Of a DNA stretch of 64,000 bases, positions 41,520 through 51,057 are shown in pieces; positions within the stretch are counted from its first letter, which is position 1; the number at the start of each line of letters is the position of its first letter. The position numbers and the translations under genes were made by a program. The notes below the pieces were generated by a model, which saw nothing but the letters and a program-made list of their open reading frames with translations, was not told the DNA's origin and did no database searches. This DNA comes from Sphingomonas phyllosphaerae. Its GTDB lineage: Bacteria > Pseudomonadota > Alphaproteobacteria > Sphingomonadales > Sphingomonadaceae. Location of the stretch: assembly GCA_036946405.1 (NCBI GenBank), contig JAQIJC010000001.1:937001-1001000 (forward strand), in the 5' to 3' direction.

Positions 41520-43453
41520 GCCGCGTGGAGCTTTCGCGTGCGGCGATACAGCCACCACGCGACCAGTGCGAACAGCAACGTCCCCGCGATCAGTGCCGGC
41601 CCCTCGAACCCGTCGACCAGCGCCAGCGGCGTCTCGGTGCCGGTTTCGTAGACGATCCCGGCGAAGACGACGTTCCACAAACTCTCGCCGACGATCATGC
41701 CGGTAGCGGTCAGCACGCCGAGCCGCTTCGCCGCCTCGGCATCGGGCATCGCATCGGCGCGCTTATCGTAGCAATGCCCGATCACCGCGCCGACCACGAC
41801 GGTCAGCGTCGCGCTCATCGGCAGATAGATGCCGAGCCCGACGCCGAGCGGCGGCAGCCGCAGCCGCCCGGCGCGCCCCAGCGCCTCGTCGAGCGCGATC
41901 GCCGCCACGCCGGCGAGCGCCCCCCAGCCGATCATCGTCCAGTTGAGATTGCCGCCCAGCACCCCCTGCGCCAGCGCCGAGATCAGCGCCGCCTGCGGTG
42001 CGGCGAGCGCGTTCGGCCCCGCGCCCGGCATCCCCGCGAAGCCGAACGAGGTATAGAGCAACTGCATCACCGGCGGCACCACCACCGAGCCGAAGCACAC
42101 GCCGATCACCAGCGCGACCTGCTGCTTCCACGGGGTCGCGCCGACCAGCTGCCCGGTCTTCAGGTCCTGCAGATTGTCGTTCGAGATCGTCGCCACGCCG
42201 AACACGATCCCGGTCACGATCAGCGCATAGGCGACCAGCGCCTGCGTCTGCGCGACCTCCCCGCCGCGTCCGAACAGCCCGACCAGCAAGGTCGCCGCCG
42301 CGATCACCGACAGGATGCCGATCCCCGACACCGGCGAGTTCGACGCACCGATCAGCCCGGCCATATAGCCGCACACCGCCGCGATCACGAGCCCGATCAC
42401 CGCCACGAACAGCAGGCTGCCCGCGACCAGCGCCCATTCATTTCCTGCGAGCGGCCCGCCGCTCACCACCGAATGCAGCAGCAACGCGATCGGCACGAGC
42501 GTCGCGAGACTTACCCCCGCGACGATGCCGATCGGCAGGTCGCGCTCCTCGATCGCAACGCTATCGCCCCGCGCGGCGGTCAGCGAGGCGCGCAGCCCGC
42601 CGACCACCGGGCGCGCAATCCGCAGCAACGTCCAGATCGCCGCCACCCCGATCACGCCCGCGCCGAAGAAGCGCACATCGCTGCGAAACACCCCGTTCGC
42701 CCAGGCGGCGACGTCGCCGGCCTGCGGCGCAGCGGCGGTCAGGATCGGCAGCACGATCCACCAGCCGACCACGACGCCGAGCAGGATCGCCAGCCCCGCC
42801 GACAGCCCGATCAGATGCCCCGCGCCGAGCAGCGCGAACGACAGTCCGGCGCTCACCCCGGTCGCGCCCGCGCCGACACGGAAGAACTGCGCGGCCTCCC
42901 CCGCGATCAACCGCGTCTGGGTCAGAATCGAAAAGGCCGCGGCGGCCAGCGTGCTCGCGACGATCGCCGACAAGCCCTTGGCGCTCTCCGCCCCGCCGTG
43001 GCGGCTTTCCTCGCCGACCTTGAGCACCTCGGCGGCGGCGCGGCCCTCGGGGAAGGGCAGCACGGTGTCCACCACCAGCGCGCGGCGCAGCGGCACCGAG
43101 AACATCACGCCCAGGATACCGCCGGTGGCAGTGATCGTCGCGGTGGTGACGAACGGAAACCCCTGCCACCAGCCGATCATCACCAGCCCCGGCAACACGA
43201 AGATGATCGCCGCCAGCGTCCCCGCCGCCGAGGCGACGGTCTGCACGATATTGTTCTCGAGAATCGTCGAATCGCGGAACGCGCGCAGCACCGCCATCGA
43301 GATCACCGCCGCGGGGATCGAGGTGGCGAAGGTCAGCCCGATCTTGAGCCCGAGATAGACGTTGGCGGCGGTGAACAGCAACGTGATGATGCCGCCGAGC
43401 AGCACGCCGCGGAGCGTGAGTTCGACAGGAGAGCGGAGCGGAGCGGAAGCCAT
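41516..43453 (-). CDS. OPT family oligopeptide transporter
   Basis: 645 residues from ATG 43453. About 14-16 hydrophobic helices; motifs include AANVYLGLKIGLTFATSIPA at the N-terminus, the conserved NNIVQTVASAAGTLAAIIFV, GYMAGLIGASNSPVSGIGIL and NDNLQDLKTGQLVGATPWKQ. OPT proteins import peptides, glutathione or metal chelates with protons. The stop overlaps the osmC start, so the two genes are probably translated as a unit. Confidence 0.93.
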   Translation of the reverse strand: MASAPLRSPVELTLRGVLLGGIITLLFTAANVYLGLKIGLTFATSIPAAVISMAVLRAFRDSTILENNIVQTVASAAGTLAAIIFVLPGLVMIGWWQGFPFVTTATITATGGILGVMFSVPLRRALVVDTVLPFPEGRAAAEVLKVGEESRHGGAESAKGLSAIVASTLAAAAFSILTQTRLIAGEAAQFFRVGAGATGVSAGLSFALLGAGHLIGLSAGLAILLGVVVGWWIVLPILTAAAPQAGDVAAWANGVFRSDVRFFGAGVIGVAAIWTLLRIARPVVGGLRASLTAARGDSVAIEERDLPIGIVAGVSLATLVPIALLLHSVVSGGPLAGNEWALVAGSLLFVAVIGLVIAAVCGYMAGLIGASNSPVSGIGILSVIAAATLLVGLFGRGGEVAQTQALVAYALIVTGIVFGVATISNDNLQDLKTGQLVGATPWKQQVALVIGVCFGSVVVPPVMQLLYTSFGFAGMPGAGPNALAAPQAALISALAQGVLGGNLNWTMIGWGALAGVAAIALDEALGRAGRLRLPPLGVGLGIYLPMSATLTVVVGAVIGHCYDKRADAMPDAEAAKRLGVLTATGMIVGESLWNVVFAGIVYETGTETPLALVDGFEGPALIAGTLLFALVAWWLYRRTRKLHAA

Positions 43454-43542
43454 GCTGCCTTCGTGCCACAAGTCCGCGGCCGGTTACAGCGCGGGCTCAC
43501 TCATGATGGTCAACCCGGATGTGCGATCGTACAACCCGGTCC

Positions 43543-44157
43543 ATGTACCGGCCGCCTGCGTTTCGCGAAGATCGTCCGGATGTGCTCCGTGATGCGATAC
43601 GGGCACATCCGCTTGCAACGCTCGTGACGGCGGGCGACCGCGGCATCATCGCCAACGTTATCCCTTTCAGCCTTGAGGTTACGGCGCAGGGTGACCTGCT
43701 CCGGGCGCATCTCGCTCGGGCGAACGAGCAGGTGGCCGAACTTCTCGGAGGTGCGGCGGCGCTGGTCATGTTCCACGGGCCGCAAGCGTATGTCAGCCCC
43801 ACATGGTATGCGAGCAAGCGCGTTCACGGGAAGGTCGTTCCCACGTGGAATTACGTCATCGTGCAGGCGCGGGGCAGCGCGCGCGTGATCGACGATCCGG
43901 CGTGGTTGCTGCAGCAGATCACCGCGTTGACGACCGCGGCGGAGAACGAACAGCCCGAACCATGGACGGTCGCCGATGCGCCTGATGACTTCATCCGGGC
44001 GCAACTGAAAGGCATCGTCGGCCTAGAAATCGCAGTCGAATGTCTCGAAGGAAAATGGAAGGTCAGTCAAAACCGTAGCCGCGAGGATCGCAAGGGCGTG
44101 GCTGATGGACTTCGCGCTGCTGACCATCATCTCGCTGGCCTCATCCCGCACGATTGA
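43543..44157 (+). CDS. FMN-binding PaiB-like regulator/flavoprotein
   Basis: 204 residues from ATG 43543 (MYRPPAFRED), the conserved PaiB start; an upstream in-frame ATG at 43519 is unlikely. IRAHPLATLVTAGDRGIIAN, HLARANEQVAEL, PQAYVSPTWYASKRVHGKVV and VPTWNYVIVQARGSA are family signatures of the split-barrel flavin fold. PaiB proteins were named as negative regulators of sporulation/protease genes in Bacillus; function here is unknown. Convergent with the propeller gene. Confidence 0.9.
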   Translation: MYRPPAFREDRPDVLRDAIRAHPLATLVTAGDRGIIANVIPFSLEVTAQGDLLRAHLARANEQVAELLGGAAALVMFHGPQAYVSPTWYASKRVHGKVVPTWNYVIVQARGSARVIDDPAWLLQQITALTTAAENEQPEPWTVADAPDDFIRAQLKGIVGLEIAVECLEGKWKVSQNRSREDRKGVADGLRAADHHLAGLIPHD

Positions 44158-44161
44158 GCAG

Positions 44162-44950
44162 CTACGCCGACACACCGTCCTTCAACCGGAACCGATACAC
44201 TCGCCCCGGCCCGTCCTCCGGCGCGAAATACAGGTCGTCTCCCTCGACCGCCATGCCCTCGGCGGTATAGGTCCCCGCATCGATCGAGCGCCGCAGCGTC
44301 AGCGCGGGCCAGTCGAGCCAGTCGACCGTCCCGCTCCACCACGATCGCGGGCCACCCGCGACCAATTGGCCGTTCGCGAACTTGATATCCTGATACCGGG
44401 TCGCGGACGGATTGGCGACGACCCGCATCCGCTCCGGTGCCGCGCGGTCGATCACATACAACAACCGGCTGTTCCAATTGCCCGCCACCAGCCAGCGTCC
44501 CTGTGCCGCGACGCAGCCGAGATGATCGGCGACGCGGATCCGTCGCCGCACGCGCAGCGTCTCGGTATCCAGCTCGATCAGCACCGCGGAGCTGTTCGCG
44601 CGCATTTCGGCGACGGGCACCCACAGGGAGCGGCCATCGACCGAAATCCCGCCGGGGTGATAGCGTGCGCCATCGGTCAATTCGACGCGCCGCACCAACC
44701 GGCCGGTCGCGCGATCGAACAGGTGCAGGAAGCCGCGCCGCGTGAAGCGGTCGACCGACGTCACCCACACGCGCTGCCCTTGCAGCGCCAGCCCCTGAAC
44801 GTGGAAGATGTCGCCATGGAGCGCCGTCGCGCCGCGGAAGCGCGCGCCTTCCACGTCGTCCTCCGCGGTCTGCGGCGCGGCGGCGACCGACAGGCTCGAC
44901 AGCAGCAACAAGGCGAGGGTCATTCCCGATCGCACCCATCGACGGTTCAT
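44162..44950 (-). CDS. Secreted beta-propeller protein (DUF6454/SMP-30-like)
   Basis: 262 residues from ATG 44950. A signal peptide (residues 1-30, ending near LSVAAAPQTA) precedes repeated propeller strands: HVQGLALQGQRVWVTSVDRF, YHPGGISVDGRSLWVPVAEM, and EGMAVEGDDLYFAPEDGPGR. It looks like a periplasmic propeller, possibly binding a small ligand; I cannot assign an activity. The start choice is moderately sure since an earlier in-frame ATG exists at 45004. Confidence 0.75.
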   Translation of the reverse strand: MNRRWVRSGMTLALLLLSSLSVAAAPQTAEDDVEGARFRGATALHGDIFHVQGLALQGQRVWVTSVDRFTRRGFLHLFDRATGRLVRRVELTDGARYHPGGISVDGRSLWVPVAEMRANSSAVLIELDTETLRVRRRIRVADHLGCVAAQGRWLVAGNWNSRLLYVIDRAAPERMRVVANPSATRYQDIKFANGQLVAGGPRSWWSGTVDWLDWPALTLRRSIDAGTYTAEGMAVEGDDLYFAPEDGPGRVYRFRLKDGVSA

Positions 44951-45062
44951 GGCCGGACCCCGCAGCTTGCCTGCGAAAGCCATGCCCGTCGTTCGTGTCA
45001 GCATCGCGCAAGTTACGTTGCGATTTGATGAGCGTCACGTGTCGGGTTAAAGACGGCGGGTC

Positions 45063-45545
45063 ATGTTGATCCGACCTGCCTCACCCGATGATGCGGCGGC
45101 GATCGCCGCGCTGATCCTTCCAGAAATCGCGGCCGGCGAAACCTATGCCTTGCCCCGCGACATGGATGCAGCGGCGGCGGTGGCCTATTGGTGTGGACCA
45201 GACCGTCAAACCTTTGCTCTCGAAGATGAAGGGCGGCTGCTCGGCAGCTATTTCCTTCGCGCGAACCAGGCCGGCGGCGGCGATCACGTCGCCAACGCCG
45301 GCTATATGGTCGACCCGTCCGCGCGCGGACGCGGCATCGCGCGGGCAATGGCGACCGATTCGTTCGACCGGGCGCGCGCCGCCGGCTTCACCGCGATGCA
45401 GTTCAATTTCGTGGTGGCGAGCAACACGCGAGCGGTGACGTTGTGGCAGGCGCTCGGCTTGGTGATCGTCGGGCGGCTGCCCGGCGCATTCCGGCATCCG
45501 ACGCTGGGCATCGTCGACGCGCTGGTGATGTTCCGCGCGCTGTGA
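45063..45545 (+). CDS. GNAT family N-acetyltransferase
   Basis: 160 residues. The acetyl-CoA loop is VDPSARGRGIARAMATDSFD (Q/RxxGxG/A variant), followed by AMQFNFVVASNTRAVTLWQA and LGLVIVGRLPGAFRHPTLGI. The last motif recurs in a common group of GNATs acting on small molecules or antibiotics, but the substrate is unknown. A hairpin follows the stop. Confidence 0.85.
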   Translation: MLIRPASPDDAAAIAALILPEIAAGETYALPRDMDAAAAVAYWCGPDRQTFALEDEGRLLGSYFLRANQAGGGDHVANAGYMVDPSARGRGIARAMATDSFDRARAAGFTAMQFNFVVASNTRAVTLWQALGLVIVGRLPGAFRHPTLGIVDALVMFRAL

Positions 45546-45557
45546 GGTGCCCCGCCC

Positions 45558-45583
45558 GGGGAACGGCCCGCCGACCGTTCCCC
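45558..45583. terminator. Hairpin after the GNAT gene
   Basis: GGGGAACGG (45558-45566), an eight-base loop, CCGTTCCCC (45575-45583). A perfect nine-base stem 12 bases after the GNAT stop, but without an immediate U-run, so termination strength is uncertain. The rest of 45584-45680 holds nothing I recognise. Confidence 0.45.
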
Positions 45584-45680
45584 GCTCCGCTGCCGGTTCG
45601 ACCGGCGCATCCTGTCCTGTTTTTCCTGTTCGTCCGTGCTCTTCGGCCCGGCGATTCGGTGCCTAGCTGACGGCGGGGCC

Positions 45681-45706
45681 AAAAAAAAGCCGGGCAAGGC
45701 CCGGCT
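45681..45706 (-). terminator. Strong rho-independent terminator on the minus strand
   Basis: On the minus strand the stem AGCCGGGC, loop CTT, GCCCGGCT runs straight into eight T residues (plus-strand A-run 45681-45688). On the plus strand the stem is not followed by T. This orientation shows a transcript coming from the hom side. Confidence 0.88.
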
Positions 45707-45777
45707 GTAAAAGTTTTTAGGAGAGGATGCCTGAAAGGCACACCTTTTTTGCGCCGCAGCACGACAGGACGCAAGTG
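45681..45777 (-). ncRNA. Candidate small RNA divergent from hom
   Basis: The minus strand carries a strong terminator (45706 to 45681) with no minus-strand protein gene upstream. Reading from about 45777: a short hairpin TGCCT-TTC-AGGCA (45740-45728), a single-stranded CU-rich stretch ATCCTCTCCTAAAAAC, then the terminator stem. A possible promoter is TTGCAA (45810-45805) and TAAGAT (45789-45784). The CCUCUCCU stretch could pair with ribosome binding sites. Boundaries and promoter are inferred; length about 95 bases. Confidence 0.5.
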
Positions 45778-45885
45778 CAATAAATCTTACCTCGATTGCA
45801 GGAATTGCAACCGTCTGGCGGCGGAGGCGCTCGACAGCATCTTTCCTACCGCCTAGCAGCGAGCGCTACGGATACGGAGGTCGGT

Positions 45886-47172
45886 ATGGCGCAGGCGTTG
45901 CGGGTGGCATTGGCAGGGCTGGGGACGGTCGGGGGCGGCGTGATCCGCGTGCTCGACGAGAACCGCGCGCTGATTACCCGTCGTGCCGGTCGGCCGATCG
46001 AGGTCGCCGCCGTTTCCGCACGCGATCGCGCGAAGGATCGTGGTGTCGATCTGTCGCGCTTCGCCTGGGTCGACGACACCGCGGCGCTCGCCGAGGCGGA
46101 GGCCGATGTGGTGGTCGAACTGATCGGCGGCTCGGACGGCCCGGCGCTGGCGCTCGCGCGGCGCACGCTGACGGCGGGGAAGGGGTTCGTGACCGCCAAC
46201 AAGGCGATGCTCGCCCATCACGGGCTCGAGCTGGCGCGCGTCGCGGAGGGCGCGGGCGTGCCGTTGAAGTTCGAGGCGGCGGTCGCGGGCGGCATCCCGG
46301 TCATCAAGGGGCTGCGTGAGGGCGCCGCGGCGAATGCGATCGCGCGTGTCTATGGCATCCTCAACGGCACCTGCAATTTCATCGTGTCGAAGATGGAGGC
46401 CGAGGGGCGCGACTTCGCCGAAGTGCTTGCCGAGGCGCAGGCGTTGGGCTTCGCAGAGGCGGATCCGTCGTTCGACATCGACGGCGTCGACGCGGCGCAC
46501 AAATTGTCGATCCTCGCCAGCCTCGCCTTCGGCACCGCGCCGGCGTTCGGCGACGTCGCGATCAGTGGCATCCGCCATCTGCTCGCTGCCGACATCGCCG
46601 AGGCGGCGGCGCTGGGCTATCGCGTGCGGCTGGTCGGGGTCGCCGAGGCAGATGGCGACAAGCTGTTCCAGCGCGTCCACGCGCACCTCGTTCCCAACGA
46701 TCATCCGCTCGCGCATGTCACGGGCGCGACCAACGCGGTCGTCGCTGAGGGCAATTATGTCGGCCGGCTGCTGTTCCAGGGCGCGGGTGCGGGCGAGGGG
46801 CCGACCGCCAGCGCGGTGGTCGCGGACCTGATCGATATCGCGCGTGGCGAGGCCGGCCCGCCGTTCGCGATGCCTGCAGACGCGCTGGCGACCGCCGCGG
46901 CGGCGGACAGCGGCGAGCGGCGCGGACGCGCCTATCTGCGCTTCGCGGTCGCGGACCGCGTCGGCGTGCTTGCGGAGATCGCCGCGGCGATGCGCGACGC
47001 GGGCGTGTCGATCGAGAGCCTGATCCAGCGCGGTGCGCCTGCCGATGGCAGCGTGCTGGTGGCGATCGTCACCCACGACGGCCCGGAACGCTGCGTCGCC
47101 GCCGCGCTGGAGCGGCTGCGCGGATCGCAGAGCCTGACCGGCGAGCCGCTGTGGATGCACATCCTGGGGTGA
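45886..47172 (+). CDS. hom: Homoserine dehydrogenase
   Basis: 428 residues from ATG 45886, with CGGAGG five bases upstream. The Rossmann loop VALAGLGTVGGGVIRVL, the KGFVTANKAMLAHHG block, catalytic region GILNGTCNFI and ADPSFDIDGVDAAHKL, and a C-terminal ACT domain (VADRVGVLAEIAAAMRDAGV) are present. ACT suggests threonine feedback. It reduces aspartate semialdehyde to homoserine; thrC lies next, after a repeat element. Confidence 0.97.
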   Translation: MAQALRVALAGLGTVGGGVIRVLDENRALITRRAGRPIEVAAVSARDRAKDRGVDLSRFAWVDDTAALAEAEADVVVELIGGSDGPALALARRTLTAGKGFVTANKAMLAHHGLELARVAEGAGVPLKFEAAVAGGIPVIKGLREGAAANAIARVYGILNGTCNFIVSKMEAEGRDFAEVLAEAQALGFAEADPSFDIDGVDAAHKLSILASLAFGTAPAFGDVAISGIRHLLAADIAEAAALGYRVRLVGVAEADGDKLFQRVHAHLVPNDHPLAHVTGATNAVVAEGNYVGRLLFQGAGAGEGPTASAVVADLIDIARGEAGPPFAMPADALATAAAADSGERRGRAYLRFAVADRVGVLAEIAAAMRDAGVSIESLIQRGAPADGSVLVAIVTHDGPERCVAAALERLRGSQSLTGEPLWMHILG

Positions 47173-47201
47173 GGGTGCCGGGGACGCACCCCGCGCCTTC
47201 C

Positions 47202-47296
47202 GTCATCCCCGCGCAGGCGGGGATCCAGAACCTCTGACACCGCGGCACGTGCGAGCATCTGCGCGTCTGGATACCCGCCGGCGCGGGAAGGATGAA
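47202..47296. repeat. Intergenic palindromic repeat, family A copy 2
   Basis: GTCATCCCCGCGCAGGCGGG, GATCCAGAACCTCTGAC, then GCGCGTCTGGATACCCGCCG and GCGCGGGAAGGATGAA. The right end has small changes from the consensus. It lies between hom and thrC, so it may be transcribed within a threonine operon. Confidence 0.85.
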
Positions 47297-47343
47297 GGTT
47301 GCAGGGATGACGCCCCTTCGGCCGGCCGCTAAACCTCCGAGGC

Positions 47344-48567
<1,224 letters not shown>

Positions 48568-48649
48568 TGGTGGCGGAAGTCGTCCAGCGTCTGACGCATT
48601 TACTGAATCACCACCAGTCCCGGTAGGTCACGCACTCGATCAGTGTCTC

Positions 48650-48742
48650 GTCATTCCCGCGAAGGCGGGAATCCAGAACCTCTGGCGTTCGTGGCTCCAG
48701 CGAAGCCCTGCGCGTCTGGATAACGGCCTTCGCGGGAATGAC
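48650..48742. repeat. Intergenic palindromic repeat, family A copy 3
   Basis: GTCATTCCCGCGAAGGCGGG, AATCCAGAACCTCTGG at the left and GCGCGTCTGGATAACGGCCT, TCGCGGGAATGAC at the right. It lies immediately next to a decayed gene fragment at 48769, the same arrangement as the copy at 49183. Confidence 0.87.
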
Positions 48743-48768
48743 GTAGGGTGTGGGGCCGACCCCTGACC

Positions 48769-48850
48769 TCAATACGGCGCGCATGCGCATTGGCGTTGCA
48801 ACGTCAGCACCAGATACTTCAGCCGCTCACGCCCATTTGCGGTCATCGAA
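48769..48850 (-). pseudogene. Decayed 3' fragment of the 49302-49505 gene
   Basis: Reading minus from about 48850, the frame ends RERLKYLVLTLQRQCACAPY and stop at 48769-48771. The intact neighbour ends RERLGHLVLTIKGMQRRRAC then APY, with a nearly identical flanking stretch (CTCAATA-GGCGCGCA) and the same adjacent repeat. Only about the last 26 codons are recognisable; the 5' part is gone, replaced by the membrane-protein gene at 48854. I read this as the remnant of a local duplication. Confidence 0.6.
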
Positions 48851-48853
48851 GGG

Positions 48854-49138
48854 ATGGACCTGGATCCTGAAAGCAGACATTCTGCTGACGTGACCAGCGG
48901 GCCTTCGCAGATCAAGCTATGGCTGTTCCGGCTCGTTGCTGCCGTTTGGTTGGCAACTGCCATCCCGATGTGCTTGCTTAGCGCGGCCCTTTTGGAAGTT
49001 CCGCTCTGGCCGACGTTCAGCGACGAAAGCACGCTTGAGGGAGTGGGGCTATGGGCGGTGATTGCTGCGTGGTTCTACATCACACCAGTGGTGTTAGTCG
49101 TGATCGGTCGTCGCTGGAACGGACGGTCCACTTCTTGA
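48854..49138 (+). CDS. Hypothetical membrane protein
   Basis: 94 residues with two hydrophobic segments: WLFRLVAAVWLATAIPMCLL (about 23-42) and VGLWAVIAAWFYITPVVLVV (about 64-83). No family is recognised. Codon use is slightly less GC-rich than the surroundings. AAGGG sits close before the ATG. It lies between two copies of a duplicated block, which makes its history uncertain, but the hydrophobic pattern supports a real gene. Confidence 0.5.
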   Translation: MDLDPESRHSADVTSGPSQIKLWLFRLVAAVWLATAIPMCLLSAALLEVPLWPTFSDESTLEGVGLWAVIAAWFYITPVVLVVIGRRWNGRSTS

Positions 49139-49182
49139 GGGCAGAAGTCGCAAAGCGAACTGTCCGCTTTCCACCAAATCCC

Positions 49183-49275
49183 GTCATTTCCGCAAAGGCG
49201 GCAATTCCGACGCGCCAGTATTCGCAAGAGCCAGAAACGTCAGAGTTCCCAGATTCCCGCCTCCGCGGAAATGAC
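49183..49275. repeat. Diverged inverted copy of family A repeat
   Basis: GTCATTTCCGCAAAGGCGGC at the left, AACGTCAGAGTTC and TTCCGCGGAAATGAC-like text (CGCCTCCGCGGAAATGAC) at the right. The internal string is the reverse complement of the family A interior, so this copy lies in the opposite direction and has more mismatches. Confidence 0.7.
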
Positions 49276-49301
49276 GTCGAGTGTAGGGCCGACCACCGGC
49301 C

Positions 49302-49505
49302 TCAATAAGGCGCGCACGCCCGTCGCCGCTGCATGCCCTTGATCGTCAGCACCAGATGCCCCAGCCGCTCGCGCACCAGCCCTTCGTCGAGCAATTGACG
49401 GATCGCTGCCGGATCGTGCCCGCGCGAGATGATCAACGTCGCGCCGGCGCTGCGTGCGGTCCAGAGGATTGTCTCGAGCGGCGAGCCGCCGGTCATCGCG
49501 TCCAT
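49302..49505 (-). CDS. Conserved-looking hypothetical protein, 67 residues
   Basis: From ATG 49505, preceded by GAGGGTGG; a longer start at 49523 has no ribosome site. MDAMTGGSPLETILWTARSA, GATLIISRGHDPAAIRQLLD, EGLVRERLGHLVLTIKGMQR. No transmembrane segment; the charged LLDEGLVRERLGHLVL part is probably helical. No function can be given. A decayed copy of its 3' end lies 530 bases to the left. Confidence 0.6.
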   Translation of the reverse strand: MDAMTGGSPLETILWTARSAGATLIISRGHDPAAIRQLLDEGLVRERLGHLVLTIKGMQRRRACAPY

Positions 49506-49647
49506 CGTTCCACCCTCGGGCATGCGGACGACTCGTGCCGCCGCAGGGCCGGGAGAGGACCGGTTATGCGTCCGTTCGTCAACGCCCCACCGTGACGTTA
49601 ATCGGCATTGCTTGACGAACCGTTAATGCGCCACGGCAAAGCGACCG

Positions 49648-50931
49648 TCAGCCGCCGCCGTCGCGCTCGATATCGGCACCCACCGCCTGCAGCTTCTCCT
49701 CCAGCCGCTCGTAGCCGCGATCGAGGTGATAGACGCGCGAGACGGTCGTCTCGCCGTCGGCGACCAGCCCGGCGATGATGAGGCTCATCGACGCGCGCAG
49801 GTCGGTCGCCATCACCGGCGCGCCGACCAGCCGCTCGACCCCGGTCACTTGGGCGGTGCGCCCGCGCACGCTGATGTCCGCGCCCATCCGCGCCAATTCG
49901 GGAACGTGCATGTAGCGGTTCTCGAAGATCGTCTCGGTCAGCGTGCTGGTGCCCGGCGCCTTGCACAGCATCGCCATGAATTGCGCCTGCATGTCGGTCG
50001 CGAAGCCCGGGTACGGCGCGGTCGACAGCGACAGCGGCTTCAGCTCCGCCTCGGAGGTGACCATGATCGAACCGCGCCGCTCCTCGATCCCGACGCCCGC
50101 CTGGCGGAGCGCGTCGAGCGTCGCGCCCATGTCGGCGGCGTTGACGTTGGTCAGCTCGACCGCGCCGCCGGTCACCGCGACCGCACAGGCGTAGCTGCCC
50201 GCCTCGATCCGGTCGGGCATCACGGCATAGGTCGCGCCATGCAGCTCGTCGACGCCCTCGATCTCCAGCGTGCCGGTGCCGACGCCCTCGATCCGCGCGC
50301 CCATAGCGATCAGGCAGCGGCACAGGTCGACGATCTCGGGCTCGCGCGCGGCGTTTTCGATCCGGCTCGATCCCTTGGCGGTCACCGCCGCCATGACGAC
50401 ATTCTCGGTCGCGCCGACCGACACGACCGGGAAGCTGTAGCTGCCGCCGGACAGCCGTCCGCCGGCCGCGGTGGCGGTGACATAGCCCGCGCTCATCTCC
50501 AGCGTCGCGCCGATCGCCTCCAGCGCCTTGAGATGCAGATCGATCGGGCGGTTGCCGATCGCGCAGCCGCCCGGCAGCGACACGCGCGCCTGCCCGGCGC
50601 GGGCGAGGATCGGGCCGAGGACGAGGATCGACGCGCGCATCTTGCGCACGATGTCATAGGGCGCCTCGGTCGAGGTCAGCTGCCCGGCGCGGATCGTCAT
50701 CACGCGGCCGAATTCGTCGGGCTTGCTGCCCTCGATCCGCGTCGAGGCGCCCAGCTGGTTGAGCAGATGCCCGAAGCCGTCGACGTCGGCCAGCCGCGGC
50801 AGGTTACGCAGCGTCAGCGGCTCGTCGGTGAGCAACGCGCACGGCATCAGGGTCAAGGCGGCGTTCTTGGCGCCGGAAATGGGGAGCTTGCCAGACAGGC
50901 GGCGGCCGCCGCGGATGATGATACGGTCCAT
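49648..50931 (-). CDS. murA: UDP-N-acetylglucosamine 1-carboxyvinyltransferase
   Basis: 427 residues from ATG 50931 (MDRIIIRGG); ATG 50940 gives three more. [20 protein letters not shown], the catalytic loop with cysteine in [16 protein letters not shown], the [16 protein letters not shown] region and [11 protein letters not shown] are all MurA signatures. It transfers enolpyruvate in the first step of peptidoglycan synthesis; the Cys makes it fosfomycin-sensitive in principle. Divergent from the Crp/Fnr gene. Confidence 0.97.
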   Translation of the reverse strand: MDRIIIRGGRRLSGKLPISGAKNAALTLMPCALLTDEPLTLRNLPRLADVDGFGHLLNQLGASTRIEGSKPDEFGRVMTIRAGQLTSTEAPYDIVRKMRASILVLGPILARAGQARVSLPGGCAIGNRPIDLHLKALEAIGATLEMSAGYVTATAAGGRLSGGSYSFPVVSVGATENVVMAAVTAKGSSRIENAAREPEIVDLCRCLIAMGARIEGVGTGTLEIEGVDELHGATYAVMPDRIEAGSYACAVAVTGGAVELTNVNAADMGATLDALRQAGVGIEERRGSIMVTSEAELKPLSLSTAPYPGFATDMQAQFMAMLCKAPGTSTLTETIFENRYMHVPELARMGADISVRGRTAQVTGVERLVGAPVMATDLRASMSLIIAGLVADGETTVSRVYHLDRGYERLEEKLQAVGADIERDGGG

Positions 50932-51057
50932 CGGCACCATCTATCGAAGCTGCGGCGTCGCGCCAAGTGAAGCAACGCGCCTGCCGGTTGATCGGTTTTA
51001 ATGCGGGTCGACCCCACGCCCGCGTAACGATCCGAGGAATTTGAGGATCAACACCGC

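Noticed and set aside
41372-43627. A 751-codon plus-strand frame opposite the OPT and OsmC genes
   Set aside because: Very rich in Arg, His, Gln and Asp with no domain; the opposite strand codes for clear transporter helices.
45710-45885. SAM or threonine riboswitch in the hom leader
   Set aside because: I looked for SAM-II-like core strings and a Thr-rich leader peptide and saw neither; the structured part is better read as a minus-strand transcript.
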